A stretch of 64,000 bases of DNA from Candidatus Dadabacteria bacterium (GTDB taxonomy: Bacteria; Desulfobacterota_D; UBA1144; Nemesobacterales; Nemesobacteraceae). The stretch is from contig VXTZ01000007.1 in assembly GCA_009837205.1 (NCBI GenBank), forward strand, positions 40,345 to 104,344, in the 5' to 3' direction. Below are positions 1-10,223 of this stretch, piece by piece. Position 1 is the first letter of the stretch, and each line of letters begins with the position of its first letter. A model generated the notes under the pieces. That model was not told the origin of the DNA, made no database searches, and saw nothing but the letters and a program-made list of their open reading frames with translations. The position numbers and the translations under genes are program-made.

Positions 1-6
1 TCTGTT

Positions 7-116
7 GCTTCTATTTGTCGGTGGCAATGTTGCACGGGAAAACTATCTTGAGGGTTGTTTTCTATGTACATCTGCTGCTGCTTCAATGAGGCCGAGGCAA
101 AGTTGCCTCGGAAAAC
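7..116 (-). CRISPR. End of a type I-G CRISPR array (two repeats, one spacer visible)
   Basis: Two 37-nt repeat copies lie at 7-43 and 80-116, separated by a 36-nt spacer (44-79); the period is 73. The copies agree at 27 of 37 positions. The inner one is a near-perfect palindrome built on CCGAGGCAA/TTGCCTCGG. Read on the minus strand the repeat ends in CATTGAAGC, close to the ATTGAAAC handle of Cas6-processed type I repeats, so transcription is probably leftward, away from cas2. No further repeat is found to the right at the expected spacing, so 116 is the array boundary. The array continues past the left edge. Confidence 0.85.
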
Positions 117-341
117 AGCCCCCTTCATAACTTGCTACGGAGATTAAATTATTCTTATTTGCTGCGAGTGCTGCTATCCGTTTGATTATAAGAGCTAAAA
201 CTTCCCGAAAAAGATTTGCTGTGGTGTTGTATATCTCCCTCGAATATAAGGAAAAACTGAGATGCGAGTGCTCCCCATTATTATTTTTCCATTGAAGTTC
301 TCGTGACAGGTCCGGCACTCTTCCCTTACCATGAATCATAT
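117..341 (-). promoter_or_regulatory. Putative CRISPR leader between cas2 and the array
   Basis: This 225-bp, rather AT-rich stretch separates the last cas gene (cas2) from the first repeat. If the array is transcribed leftward, as its repeat 3-prime end suggests, this is where the leader and array promoter should be. An open frame runs through it and into the repeats, but it is not credible as a gene because it overlaps repeat units. I do not see a clear promoter consensus. The assignment is by position. Confidence 0.5.
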
Positions 342-635
342 CTATATGATTATAGCCTCTCTTGTCGGCATTTTATAGTTTTTTCCCAAACTTTCGACAT
401 TAGGATTGACTTGATCAGCGTCACCTAGATCAAGGATCAGCACATGGTCTTCAGTTGAATGTATTAATTCTTCCAAGCGTGCGCACATTTGCGCATGGCG
501 TTTAGAAGTTAGCCTGCACTGAAATACAGATAGCTGTAACCAATGGCCGTATCCTTTCATCAGCTTGAACACTTTTCTCCAGCGCTTAGGTTCTGAGATG
601 TCGTAAGTGACTATGTAAAGCTTTTCCTTTGCCAT
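342..635 (-). CDS. cas2: CRISPR-associated endonuclease Cas2
   Basis: Cas2 forms the adaptation complex with Cas1 that integrates new spacers. The 97-residue product has the usual length. Its ferredoxin-like first strand reads YIVTYDISEPKRWRKVF, including the conserved Asp after the first beta strand. The start lies two bases downstream of the stop of cas4-cas1, so the two adaptation genes are expressed together. It is the last gene of the cas operon before the array. The family is clear; nuclease activity is not needed for spacer integration in studied systems. Confidence 0.95.
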   Translation of the reverse strand: MAKEKLYIVTYDISEPKRWRKVFKLMKGYGHWLQLSVFQCRLTSKRHAQMCARLEELIHSTEDHVLILDLGDADQVNPNVESLGKNYKMPTREAIII

Positions 636-637
636 TG

Positions 638-2353
638 TTAGCGGGGTAGGTAATTAGGGTAAACGGGAATTTCACCTTGTAAATGCCTAGCCATTAATCG
701 CGCCTGAACATTTATTAGCCGTCGCATGGAAACCTGATAACCGAAAAGCGGATGGGTGGTTTCCTGATCCATACGACGTTCGAAAGCCGAAATAAGCGCC
801 TTGCGTCCGCCAGCTTTCAGCGAGCAGGCCGGTCCGTTGAAAATGAAATCTTTCGGTTTAACTTCTCCGTTGTTTATGGCCTGTATTACGCAGGAATCAG
901 CTACGATGGGGCGAAACGGTTCCATCAAGTCAAGAGCTAATGCCGGGCGACCGTGTCTGGGACGGTGGTAGAAACCCATATAAGGGTCTAATCCGACTGC
1001 TGAAGTTATTGTAGTGAAAGTCCTTGTAAGCAATGCGTAGGCTAAAGACAACATGGCGTTTACGGGGTCGGTTGGTGGACGGCGATTGCGTGTGGAGAAG
1101 GAAAAGTTTGGCAAATTACTTCTTGGATGTTTAGCCAGCATGTTCTCGAACGAAGCGAAATATATCGCTGCCGCTTCGCCCTCTGCCCCTAATAACTGCT
1201 GAACATTATCTATATTATGAGCCTGCTTGGCGATACGTTTCAACCTTTCCAGAGCTTGGTCTTTGCTGGTTGTGTCTTCTCGTTCTGTGCGCCAGTTACG
1301 GCGGAGCATGGTACGAGAGTTCTGTATCTTTGCCGTAACCAGATTGCGTGAAAGAGCCAGACATCTGTTTTCATCAAAAGCGCAACGATACTGGGCTTCG
1401 CGTACGGCTACGTTTCCGTTTCCGGTTCCAGTTGTGTGACCGAGAAACCAGCCTCCTGTGGAAAGCCAGGACACGGGGATTTCGCTTTTCATAAGTTCGT
1501 GCAGTGCGGGAGTTGTAACCGACACAGGCCCCAGCAGAACAACTTGCGAAACATCTATCATCGGCACTTCCATTGAATCTTCCTCGGTTTCCACAATCAG
1601 TCGCTCGCCGCTTTTCCGCAGTCTTGCGCCGGGTGTCTGCACATAGAGAGGAAGTGCGGGGTCGTCTGACGGGTTCAGGGGGCGGGGAGTGTATTTCTTC
1701 GAGAACAGATTGGTTTCGTCCGGAAGACATATTCCGGCTAGCGAGCAGCGAGGGCACTTGGGGCTGTTTTCCAGGGGTGGTGGTCTGTGACCGGAGGCGG
1801 CTGCGTCTCGCAGGGCGGAAATTGCGCTGATGGTCTTGGCTCGGAGTTCATCATCCAGAATGACCGGAACTTTCTCTCGGGAGCCTACATACCATAGAGC
1901 GCCCTGAGGGACCTCGTAGCCGTTATCTTCCAGAATCATTGCCTGCGTGCAGACCTGTACTCGCTCGGGTTCGTACGCCCCGGAGGCGACATGAGGGCGC
2001 TTCCCCTTTTTGAAGTCCACGGGCATTGCCGTTCCTTCGCTGATTTCCACAACGTCCATTTTTGCTATAACGCCCAGACGTTCCGAGGAAAGAGTGATGG
2101 ATCGGGTCTTAAGCATTTCATCACCAAGATCCTCTGGGGAGGGCAACTGTTTCCCACTTTTGTCCACTCGGGCATGGGCACGTTTTCCTTGGGCTGTATC
2201 TCCGCTGTCGGCCCATTCGCCCTCCACCCACTCCAGATAAGCAAGTCTAGGGCAATACACCCATTCGTTAACCATTCGGGCCGGAACTAATGGTGTATTA
2301 TCCCTGATCGGTGACGGAGGCAACGGCAGAGGAATTTGGTGCTTGGAAGTCAT
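638..2353 (-). CDS. cas4-cas1: CRISPR-associated Cas4-Cas1 fusion protein
   Basis: This is a spacer-acquisition fusion. The N-terminal Cas4 nuclease (about residues 20-210) has an iron-sulfur Cys in WVYCPRLAYLEW and a Cys cluster in CPRCSLAGIC, plus the active-site DFKKGKRP and QVCTQAMILEDNG. The C-terminal Cas1 integrase has E in LLGAEGEAAAIYF, H in GFYHRPRHGRP and D in LALDLMEPFRP, the metal-binding triad. Cas4-Cas1 fusions are typical of type I-G (I-U) loci such as that of Geobacter. I chose the ATG at 2353, preceded by AGGA, over an ATG 51 nt upstream with no ribosome site, giving 571 residues. A 305-bp gap separates it from the interference genes, so it may have its own promoter. Confidence 0.93.
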   Translation of the reverse strand: MTSKHQIPLPLPPSPIRDNTPLVPARMVNEWVYCPRLAYLEWVEGEWADSGDTAQGKRAHARVDKSGKQLPSPEDLGDEMLKTRSITLSSERLGVIAKMDVVEISEGTAMPVDFKKGKRPHVASGAYEPERVQVCTQAMILEDNGYEVPQGALWYVGSREKVPVILDDELRAKTISAISALRDAAASGHRPPPLENSPKCPRCSLAGICLPDETNLFSKKYTPRPLNPSDDPALPLYVQTPGARLRKSGERLIVETEEDSMEVPMIDVSQVVLLGPVSVTTPALHELMKSEIPVSWLSTGGWFLGHTTGTGNGNVAVREAQYRCAFDENRCLALSRNLVTAKIQNSRTMLRRNWRTEREDTTSKDQALERLKRIAKQAHNIDNVQQLLGAEGEAAAIYFASFENMLAKHPRSNLPNFSFSTRNRRPPTDPVNAMLSLAYALLTRTFTTITSAVGLDPYMGFYHRPRHGRPALALDLMEPFRPIVADSCVIQAINNGEVKPKDFIFNGPACSLKAGGRKALISAFERRMDQETTHPLFGYQVSMRRLINVQARLMARHLQGEIPVYPNYLPR

Positions 2354-2438
2354 TTTATTCCTGCGACCATTAAAAAGGTGCTGGTCTAAATCAACTTCCA
2401 ACATACCAGATATATTGTAGGGGTTCCATTTCTGTTAT

Positions 2439-2600
2439 CTAAAGAGACTGGGACGGTAAGAAATTGCTGTAGTATTGGTTTTGGGCGATACGACGACTTC
2501 GACAAGCTTCCTTGATACCTCTCTGGGCAAGAGATGAATAGGGATATTTGTGAAACTGTTGTGAGTTGCTGATAGCAGCTCTGTAGAAATTTTCTTTCAC
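2439..2600 (-). CDS. Possible small ORF inside the cas operon gap (53 codons)
   Basis: The gap between csb2 and cas4-cas1 is much longer than any other spacing in the cas operon. On the minus strand it contains a 53-codon open frame starting GTG at 2600 and ending TAG at 2439. The predicted peptide is basic and rich in Gln, Ser and Tyr. I do not recognise it, and there is no convincing Shine-Dalgarno sequence, so it may be chance. Its position between the interference and adaptation modules is the only reason to list it. The stretch has no recognisable CRISPR repeat. Confidence 0.2.
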   Translation of the reverse strand: MKENFYRAAISNSQQFHKYPYSSLAQRGIKEACRSRRIAQNQYYSNFLPSQSL

Positions 2601-2658
2601 TTAGAAGTTCGGATATTACAGATAGGGGTCGTTCTTGACTCTAGCAATATGAAGGTTA

Positions 2659-4278
2659 TCAGGTGGATTGCAGGACGAACAGTCCAAGACCAAAATGGCA
2701 TGCATATCCGAGACACAGCGGGCCGTTGATCGGTTCTGGGAAATTCAAACGCAACAATGCTCCTTGGGAATCGGTCTGTTTTTCTTGTCCTTGGGAGCGG
2801 AAGCGGTGAAAATATGCTGTGCGACGGTCAGCGCCGCCGATTCTTATGCTGGGAAGGACTTCGATTTGAACATCGTCCACTAGGTGCTCAGGAAGGATTT
2901 CCCGGCGTTTCAATAGCCTTTTTACTTCACTTGGATAGCCTTGGGACTTCAGGTGTCCCGTAGCAAGAAACGGGGTTATGCTTACCCAAACCCTTCCCGT
3001 ACCGAGAATTTTTGAGGAATCGGAGAAGTCCTCGGGATTTCCAAATCCCTCGAGAGCTAAGCGCCATTCAAACCCGTTGATCCAAAGACGCGTCAATCGG
3101 TCAAGCTTAACCCTGACGTCGGTACTCAGTCCTTCTGGTGCATAGACCGTGATATGATCAATCCAGCCGTCGCCATCCGTATCCTCGGGGAGCCAGAACG
3201 CATGCGAGTGTGAAGAGTTGCGCAGGGGTTTTCCCTTGTGGTCGCGTCCCGAAATTACCGAGGGTGCCTTCGGTTTTCTGCGACCGGTTGCCACCGTTTC
3301 CCATCCGAACTTAGCTAGTGTCGCAAGGCGGATGAGTTCGCCGATTTTAACCGTATCCTCAACTCGCGGCAGCGGCCTGCCAGCTAACAGGTAACGCGCA
3401 ACCGTGCATCTGTCATGGGTTTTGACACCTTGGCGACTGCTGGCGTAATGTTGCCGAGCGACAGTTGGCAACGATGACACCTCGGGAGCGAGATATATGA
3501 CTTCCCGAGACGCAGGAGGACGGTTCCAGCCGTATTTCAGGTAATTGGCCGTGTCCAGAGCAAGAGCGTCAACAAGAAGTTCCGGCAGTGTAGGTCCGAA
3601 TTCTTGAGACCGCTTTTTTTCAAGCATTCTGGCTGTCGGAGGGTTTTTTTCAGAAGCTTTGGCTTCCTCAAGCAAACGTTTTTCGAATTCTGCCATTAAG
3701 CGTGCGCGTTCTGCGGAATAGTCACTCGCACTGAGGGGAGCAATCACTTTTATAGGGTTTCCTTTAGCTTCTCCTGTTGTTTTTACTGCTGGGTGACACA
3801 TCAAGTCATTTTCTTCTGGATTCCATTTGTCCGTAGCGGTGCAGTTGGCCCAGCTCTCGGCGCGGCCCAGATACCCAATTCCCTCGGCGAGGTGCGAGGC
3901 GAATGCAAAAAGCTTTGAATTTAGTTTCAGGTCGGGCCAGACTGCGACAAGTTTCTCACCTTTTGGTAATTGCAGAAAAGCGTCAAAAACCAGGCTTTTC
4001 TTGTTTCCCTGCAAAGGCATGTAATGGCGGGTGTGCGTATGAACGACGGCTTTCGGCAGCCGGTAGGAAGGCAGATTCTCCACAAGGGCAGAGATTAATG
4101 CGTTGAGGTCGCTTTCCTGCCACAATGCATGGTTTCCCTTGCGTTTGTAGCTGGCGATCAACGCACGGAGGATTCGCCATGGTTCAGGAGGCCACGGGAC
4201 TCTAACTTCGTTGACATGATGCCCCCACTGTGTCGCATGATATCTGTTTGCAGGAAACTCGAAAATTAATCCGAACAT
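2659..4278 (-). CDS. csb2: Type I-G Cas5-Cas6 fusion protein Csb2 (GSU0054 family)
   Basis: Csb2 combines the Cas5 backbone subunit with the Cas6-like crRNA-processing endonuclease of type I-G Cascade. The 539-residue product has the Cas5-like N-terminus with PWPPEPWRILRALIA at residues 29-43 and, near the C-terminus, the Gly-rich loop CLGYACHFGLGLF characteristic of Cas6-type RAMP proteins. A mid-protein segment reads GRDHKGKPL...HSHAFWLPEDTDGDGWIDH, a Csb2 hallmark. It starts 8 nt after csb1, so it is co-translated with the other interference genes. It would cut pre-crRNA 8 nt from the repeat end, leaving a handle of ATTGAAGC type. The family call is firm. Confidence 0.93.
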   Translation of the reverse strand: MFGLIFEFPANRYHATQWGHHVNEVRVPWPPEPWRILRALIASYKRKGNHALWQESDLNALISALVENLPSYRLPKAVVHTHTRHYMPLQGNKKSLVFDAFLQLPKGEKLVAVWPDLKLNSKLFAFASHLAEGIGYLGRAESWANCTATDKWNPEENDLMCHPAVKTTGEAKGNPIKVIAPLSASDYSAERARLMAEFEKRLLEEAKASEKNPPTARMLEKKRSQEFGPTLPELLVDALALDTANYLKYGWNRPPASREVIYLAPEVSSLPTVARQHYASSRQGVKTHDRCTVARYLLAGRPLPRVEDTVKIGELIRLATLAKFGWETVATGRRKPKAPSVISGRDHKGKPLRNSSHSHAFWLPEDTDGDGWIDHITVYAPEGLSTDVRVKLDRLTRLWINGFEWRLALEGFGNPEDFSDSSKILGTGRVWVSITPFLATGHLKSQGYPSEVKRLLKRREILPEHLVDDVQIEVLPSIRIGGADRRTAYFHRFRSQGQEKQTDSQGALLRLNFPEPINGPLCLGYACHFGLGLFVLQST

Positions 4279-4286
4279 CTATATAT

Positions 4287-5237
<951 letters not shown>

Positions 5238-5246
5238 TTACTCCTT

Positions 5247-7586
5247 TTACGTGTTTTTTGTTTCTTCTTCTATTATATATGCCCGCTCCGCCACGTGTTT
5301 CAAATCCCATTTGTGTAATGGAATCAGAAAGGATGCGGCAAGCAGTCGTCCATTAGTTCTGGAGCCGAAGCGACTGATTCTGCGAGAAACTTGTTCTGCA
5401 GAGAAATATGAACCGATCCCAGATGCCCGCATTCGGGCAAGAGCAATGCGTACCGCGTTATCCACGTTATTATTCCGCAATTGCGCTAGAAGGCTTGTTG
5501 GGATTGGCAGGTTGGTCTCTGGTGCTGGTGGCAAGACGCCAGCTTCTTTAAGAATGTTGTTCGGGGTGAATAGGGGCTTCAAAACTGCATAAGGAAAAGG
5601 AGGAAAGAGTCGTTCTGCTTTTTTCGAGTCGGGTTCGAGATAACCGGTGGGACGTGCCCAGACTAGGCCGGAGAGTAGCCGGCCGCAGAGCATATGATCA
5701 AAACTGGGAGATAGAAATGCCGAAATGTCAGAACTGTTTACATGTGTGACTGCGCACAGGGGTTTCTCTCTAAACCCTCTGACTGACTGTTCAACCAGAC
5801 GTCGCTCCAACACCGCAATCAAACCGGATATTAAATTAGCTGAAGTAAAAACGGTCAGTTTTTCGTTAGATTGTGTGTTCCAGGAACGAAATTTTCTTGA
5901 TACTGAACTTGGATCAACTGGTGCGAAATGAGTAGCCATTGCAATTCTCGGATCAAGCCGGTTTTTCGATTCATATTCCGCCGTGTTTTCAGGTAATTGT
6001 TGATCTGAATCTGAAGATGCTTTTTCAATGTCTGAATCTGTTTCCGAACCTGCCTCAACCTGCCAGCCAAGACTTGCCAGAGCTCTAGCGACTCTGTACT
6101 CGTAGGTTCCATCATTTGCTTTGAGTACCCATTCGCTGGACAGTAGAGGTGGAGGCGGAGGTTTTTCATCAAACGAACCCCCGCTTCTTGCAAGCCATGA
6201 GACAAAATCGCCGAGAATAACCAGAGTGTTTTGTACGGAGCGGGGGTTAACATCGGTTTTTGTCATGTCAAAAAGGGAATCTTCGAGTTGTTTAATGATT
6301 TGACGCCCATGTGACGAAGAATTGCTTCTTCGTGCAAATCGGCGAACCTTCTCAAACCAACCTCCGCAATCAAAATCGTTTATCAGTTTGGAGGTATCGG
6401 TGACTTCAGAAGAGACTTTCCGTTTGCCTAGGGGAACGGCGAGGTAAGCCTTTCCAGAGCGCATCAGGAATCCGTAGCGCTCAAAACATTCCACCCCCCG
6501 ACTGGTTCCAAGACTGGCCGCCGCACGTGCGAAATCCAGACCATGGTATGCCGTTTTGCCGTTTAAAACGGCACGCCCTTCTTTCAGTAGCGCTACGAGT
6601 TCCCCATAGCTGGCTTGTTGGTTCCATAGAGGTGCCCAGAATTCCGCTCTTGATAGTTCTTCGTCAACGCTTGAAATTCCTCCGTGTCCTGCTCCTACAG
6701 TTTTGACCATGAAAGGGAAGCTTGCACCGGAGTCCGTTACGCTTTGGTGACGTCGAGTTGCGGCGCCCGCAAACATGATAGAACCTTCAAGAGCAAATAT
6801 AAAATCCCACGGATTTACAGAGGCATCGCCTTCATAACCGGAGCTGGTTGCATTTGGTCCTCCCGCGGACCCAGGATGGAATTGACCTATTGGAACGGAG
6901 TAAAAACCTTGCGAGGTGTTTCCGAAAAGAGAAGTCTTCAGTAGCCTCTTCGTATTCGGGAAGGGTTTGCCGGTTCTAACGTCAAACAGTCCCTTTCTGG
7001 CGGACACGAGGCGTTGCATGAAGTTGTTTGTGAAGTCCAGTCTTCCATCGTTTCCTCCTGTTCCCAGAAGGGGGGGGAAGCTCAGACGGCCTTTGGAGAA
7101 AGCCAGCACGGCATCAATCCAATTGAGCGCGGACTCGGGGTATTTGCTGCGGAGTATGCAGACAAGTTTGGCTTTGATTGTATCTGTGGGACGTTCGGTT
7201 AATTCCAGCTTTTCAATTTCTTTTTCGGCGATTTGAATTGCTTTTTGAATGGGTGAAAACCGCTCTGCGATGCCATCTTGATCTGATAGCAAGTCAAAAG
7301 CGCTTTTGTTGTCCTTTGGATAAAAACCGCTACCGCCATTCCATGGAGCTATAATTGGGCTGGGCATGTAATCTTCAAGAAAAAACCCCAACAGATTCTC
7401 ATGATTCAGCTTGCTTTGCAAGCAGAAGAGGTTGGCTGCCCACCAGCATCGCACCCTTGAGTCCGCGGCGGATTCCTTAACGTGATTCAACGGATCTGCT
7501 ACCAAGCGAAATATGCCTAATGCTTTCAAATAGCTTGAAAGAGGAGTTGGAGTACAGCCTCCAAGTTGGATGGTGTTATTAGTTAT
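5247..7586 (-). CDS. csx17: Type I-G Cas8 large subunit Csx17, probable ATA start
   Basis: Csx17 (Cas8u2) is the large subunit of type I-G Cascade, expected to recognise the PAM. Family landmarks are YLKALGIFRLV near the N-terminus, WWAANLF, FFLEDYMPSPIIAPWNGGSG and FPPLLGTGGNDGRLDFTNNF. The first conventional start is a TTG at 7529, but it would cut into the conserved N-terminus: in frame upstream one reads LGGCTPTPLSSYLKALG, as in other Csx17 proteins. The open frame reaches back to an ATA at 7586, placed 7 nt after AAGGAG (7594-7599) and overlapping the end of cas3 by 8 nt. I therefore annotate 779 residues with an ATA start. If that is wrong, the start is TTG 7529 (760 residues) or there is a sequence error. 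Confidence 0.9.
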   Translation of the reverse strand: MTNNTIQLGGCTPTPLSSYLKALGIFRLVADPLNHVKESAADSRVRCWWAANLFCLQSKLNHENLLGFFLEDYMPSPIIAPWNGGSGFYPKDNKSAFDLLSDQDGIAERFSPIQKAIQIAEKEIEKLELTERPTDTIKAKLVCILRSKYPESALNWIDAVLAFSKGRLSFPPLLGTGGNDGRLDFTNNFMQRLVSARKGLFDVRTGKPFPNTKRLLKTSLFGNTSQGFYSVPIGQFHPGSAGGPNATSSGYEGDASVNPWDFIFALEGSIMFAGAATRRHQSVTDSGASFPFMVKTVGAGHGGISSVDEELSRAEFWAPLWNQQASYGELVALLKEGRAVLNGKTAYHGLDFARAAASLGTSRGVECFERYGFLMRSGKAYLAVPLGKRKVSSEVTDTSKLINDFDCGGWFEKVRRFARRSNSSSHGRQIIKQLEDSLFDMTKTDVNPRSVQNTLVILGDFVSWLARSGGSFDEKPPPPPLLSSEWVLKANDGTYEYRVARALASLGWQVEAGSETDSDIEKASSDSDQQLPENTAEYESKNRLDPRIAMATHFAPVDPSSVSRKFRSWNTQSNEKLTVFTSANLISGLIAVLERRLVEQSVRGFREKPLCAVTHVNSSDISAFLSPSFDHMLCGRLLSGLVWARPTGYLEPDSKKAERLFPPFPYAVLKPLFTPNNILKEAGVLPPAPETNLPIPTSLLAQLRNNNVDNAVRIALARMRASGIGSYFSAEQVSRRISRFGSRTNGRLLAASFLIPLHKWDLKHVAERAYIIEEETKNT

Positions 7587-10080
7587 TTATATTCTCCTTC
7601 TCTTTTGCCGATGCTCGCCAGTCTGCGATTCTCAGTATAGCTTCCAACCAAGCAAGGCGAAAAGGTCCGTGTTCAGATAGAAGGCATTGTGCACGTTCCA
7701 TCCAGCTTGAACCTGTAACTGGATGTTCTCCGAGTTCCATCAACGACAAGGTCAATTGTCCTCCATCCCAGAGGGTTTTCCCGTTAATTTCAATTGAAGG
7801 AATATAATCTCCTTCCCAAATGCCTCTGGCAAATCGAGGTGGGTTTGGTGGCTGGGTTTCTTTTGCCCTCTCCGGCTTTGCTGGTTTTTCCGCCGGTAGC
7901 GCTCTAAGGTTCATGCGCAGTTTGCCATGATGTGTTGCAATCAAATAGGCGACTAGGTCGACATCTCTTGACCAGTTTTCCCGAGACAAATAAGCCAAGA
8001 CAGAGGCAAGTTCATGACGGAAGTATGGGCGGCCTTTTCTTCGGTCATAGCGTGGAGCTTTTGCGAGCAGATACTCAGGTCGTGGATTCGATTCCTTGTC
8101 GTCGGTTGACATGCGTTCCTGAAATGCTGGGTGTGCTTTGCCGACATCGTGCCAGAGGGCAGCAGTGGAGATAAGTTTTTTTTCGCGAGGTTCTATGTTT
8201 AGTGTATCGCACAGACTTTCTGCTTCAGCTGTAACGTGTTTGAGATGGTCATCAAGCTTTACGAAACGCTTTGATTCGCTGTCTGTATCGGCGTCATTCA
8301 CTTCGGCGATGGCGCTAATCCGCGCTTCTTGTGAAAAAATTGGTTCTACTGCGACCCTGTTTTCTGAATCGAAACCAGTCTCCATGGTATAACCGCCCGT
8401 TTCCTTATCCAGAAGCAGAACCAAGCCCGGCCAAGGTGAATCATTGAAAGCAACCCATATTGTCGGACGATTTTTATCATGGCGTGCTTGGGGATCAACA
8501 CAATAGGCCTTGATCTCTTTAGATTTTAGCCAACTGGCGCAACGGCCAATGGGTATTGCGCAGATCTCTTCGTACGTCGGCATAGTTTGTTCTAGCTGAC
8601 TATTTGAGAGATCTCTCCAGAAAACCCGCACATCGGTATCTTCTGAGTCGCGGATGTAATGTGAGATATCAACATCAAAACCAGTGAGGTCAGGGTCGGT
8701 GTCGTATAAATCCCTGAAGTCTTTGGTTCGGATCACAGATTGGCTGACATAGTCATCCGATTCAGGTGGAGGGAGGTTAGATGGTCTTGCGTCGCTCAGC
8801 ATTGAGATCCGTTTGCGACAGGTATCAAGTTCTTCGGGAGTATAAGGTGCCGACAGTGCTTTCGCATATTTCTCGTTTTTGGGGCCATCGCCGAGAATGT
8901 CAATCCAGCGGATTTTTCCCCCACCGCAATTATTAAGTTCACCGTAGCGATTTACCCTGCCTAGTCGCTGAACTATTGAAGACATTGGCGCAAGTTCGGT
9001 CAGCATGACAGTGGCTGAGAAATCCATCCCTGCCTCTATTGCCTGCGTAGCTACTACCATAAGATCTTTTTTTTCGCTTGGTTTGGGGAGTTTTTCTATT
9101 TGAGTTTTTCGGTCTGCGGGCCTGAACCTCGAGTGAATGAGAGCTAGACGATCAGGTGCGAATCCTTTTCTCTGGATTGCCTTATACACCGCTTGAGCTC
9201 GGGAAACCGTGTTTACAACCAGAAGGGTCACTTGGTTTTTTCTGTGCATGGAAACTGCCTCTGAAGCTAATGCCTCGGCGTAGTCACGTATATGCTCTTT
9301 ATCGGTACTGCGGAGAATCAAGGCGGATTTTTCTATAGGCTTCAGAGCATCGACCAGCTTTCGGACTTGTGGAGAATTCTCGTCGTTCAGAAATTTACTC
9401 GGAACATTCCATGTCTTAGGAGATTCGTGGAAATCCACGGTTTCCAACCATTTTGGGTGAAGTGTTGCCGAGGTCCAGAGGCTCCGTGAGGGGATTTCAG
9501 TCGGAAACTTGCGACGAAAGCCTTCCAATTGTGCCGAGGTTGTAAGACCGGATCCCATGAGCTGCACTTCGTCAAATACCCACTGCGTGTCGTTGTGAAG
9601 CAGTGCGAAGTCCACAGGCCATCGAAATCGATTCATGGCGTAACCGCGCATCAAGGCGCGACTGAGCAGCATATCTTGGCTTCCTATCAGTATCGCGGTT
9701 CTCTCGGGTTCTGTGAACCATGGGGTTTCATCAACCCCACCCATAAGTATATGAACATCTCTGCTTGGATCTGGTAGGCATGATTCCCAATCCAAGTTGG
9801 CTTTCTGTAGTCGTTTAAGCCATTTTCTTATATTGAGTGCTGTTTGGTCAACCAAAGTGCGCATTGGCAAGCAGTATGCCAGTCTGCGAGGAGGTTTTTT
9901 TTGGTCGGTAGAACAATGTTTCCATGCCCAAGATAGTACTACTGCAGCTGTTTTACCAAGTCCGGTCGGAGCGATTAGAACATCCGGCCAGTCTTTTTCA
10001 GCCAATTCTTGCTGATAAGAATAGGGGTGAATATCGTTGCCTAGGGCAACAGAGAATAATGATTGGAAATTATGTGGCAT
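7579..10080 (-). CDS. cas3: Type I-G Cas3 helicase-nuclease (helicase then HD)
   Basis: Cas3 unwinds and degrades target DNA recruited by Cascade. The SF2 helicase comes first: Walker A in IAPTGLGKTAAV, a DEVQ box in WVFDEVQLMG, motif VI in SSIVQRLGRVNRYG. The HD nuclease is at the C-terminus, with ALWHDVGKAHPAF and later IATHHGKLRM. Helicase-then-HD order is the type I-G arrangement and the reverse of most Cas3 proteins. I placed the start at ATG 10080 (833 residues), just below a good promoter; an upstream TTG at 10158 would add 26 residues without family support. It is the first gene of the cas operon. Confidence 0.93.
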   Translation of the reverse strand: MPHNFQSLFSVALGNDIHPYSYQQELAEKDWPDVLIAPTGLGKTAAVVLSWAWKHCSTDQKKPPRRLAYCLPMRTLVDQTALNIRKWLKRLQKANLDWESCLPDPSRDVHILMGGVDETPWFTEPERTAILIGSQDMLLSRALMRGYAMNRFRWPVDFALLHNDTQWVFDEVQLMGSGLTTSAQLEGFRRKFPTEIPSRSLWTSATLHPKWLETVDFHESPKTWNVPSKFLNDENSPQVRKLVDALKPIEKSALILRSTDKEHIRDYAEALASEAVSMHRKNQVTLLVVNTVSRAQAVYKAIQRKGFAPDRLALIHSRFRPADRKTQIEKLPKPSEKKDLMVVATQAIEAGMDFSATVMLTELAPMSSIVQRLGRVNRYGELNNCGGGKIRWIDILGDGPKNEKYAKALSAPYTPEELDTCRKRISMLSDARPSNLPPPESDDYVSQSVIRTKDFRDLYDTDPDLTGFDVDISHYIRDSEDTDVRVFWRDLSNSQLEQTMPTYEEICAIPIGRCASWLKSKEIKAYCVDPQARHDKNRPTIWVAFNDSPWPGLVLLLDKETGGYTMETGFDSENRVAVEPIFSQEARISAIAEVNDADTDSESKRFVKLDDHLKHVTAEAESLCDTLNIEPREKKLISTAALWHDVGKAHPAFQERMSTDDKESNPRPEYLLAKAPRYDRRKGRPYFRHELASVLAYLSRENWSRDVDLVAYLIATHHGKLRMNLRALPAEKPAKPERAKETQPPNPPRFARGIWEGDYIPSIEINGKTLWDGGQLTLSLMELGEHPVTGSSWMERAQCLLSEHGPFRLAWLEAILRIADWRASAKEKENINN

Positions 10081-10095
10081 CTGACAATTTGAGTT

Positions 10096-10124
10096 TATAT
10101 AACCATTAAGAACAGAAGATTCAA
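10096..10124 (-). promoter_or_regulatory. Probable cas operon promoter
   Basis: On the minus strand a -35 TTGAAT (10124-10119) and a -10 TATATA (10101-10096) are separated by exactly 17 bp. Transcription would begin about 9 nt before the cas3 ATG at 10080, giving a nearly leaderless message. No other promoter of this quality is seen upstream of cas3. Confidence 0.55.
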
Positions 10125-10223
10125 AGCGATTTTTATTGATATGACACTGGGAGCGCAAACCAACCTGTTTTTTGAAAACTCGATTTTCATGTCTATACGA
10201 GGCGAGTATCGCTCAAATATACA

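Noticed and set aside
43-339. 98-codon open frame on the minus strand
   Set aside because: It runs through a CRISPR repeat and the leader; the peptide resembles nothing and depends on the repeat sequence.
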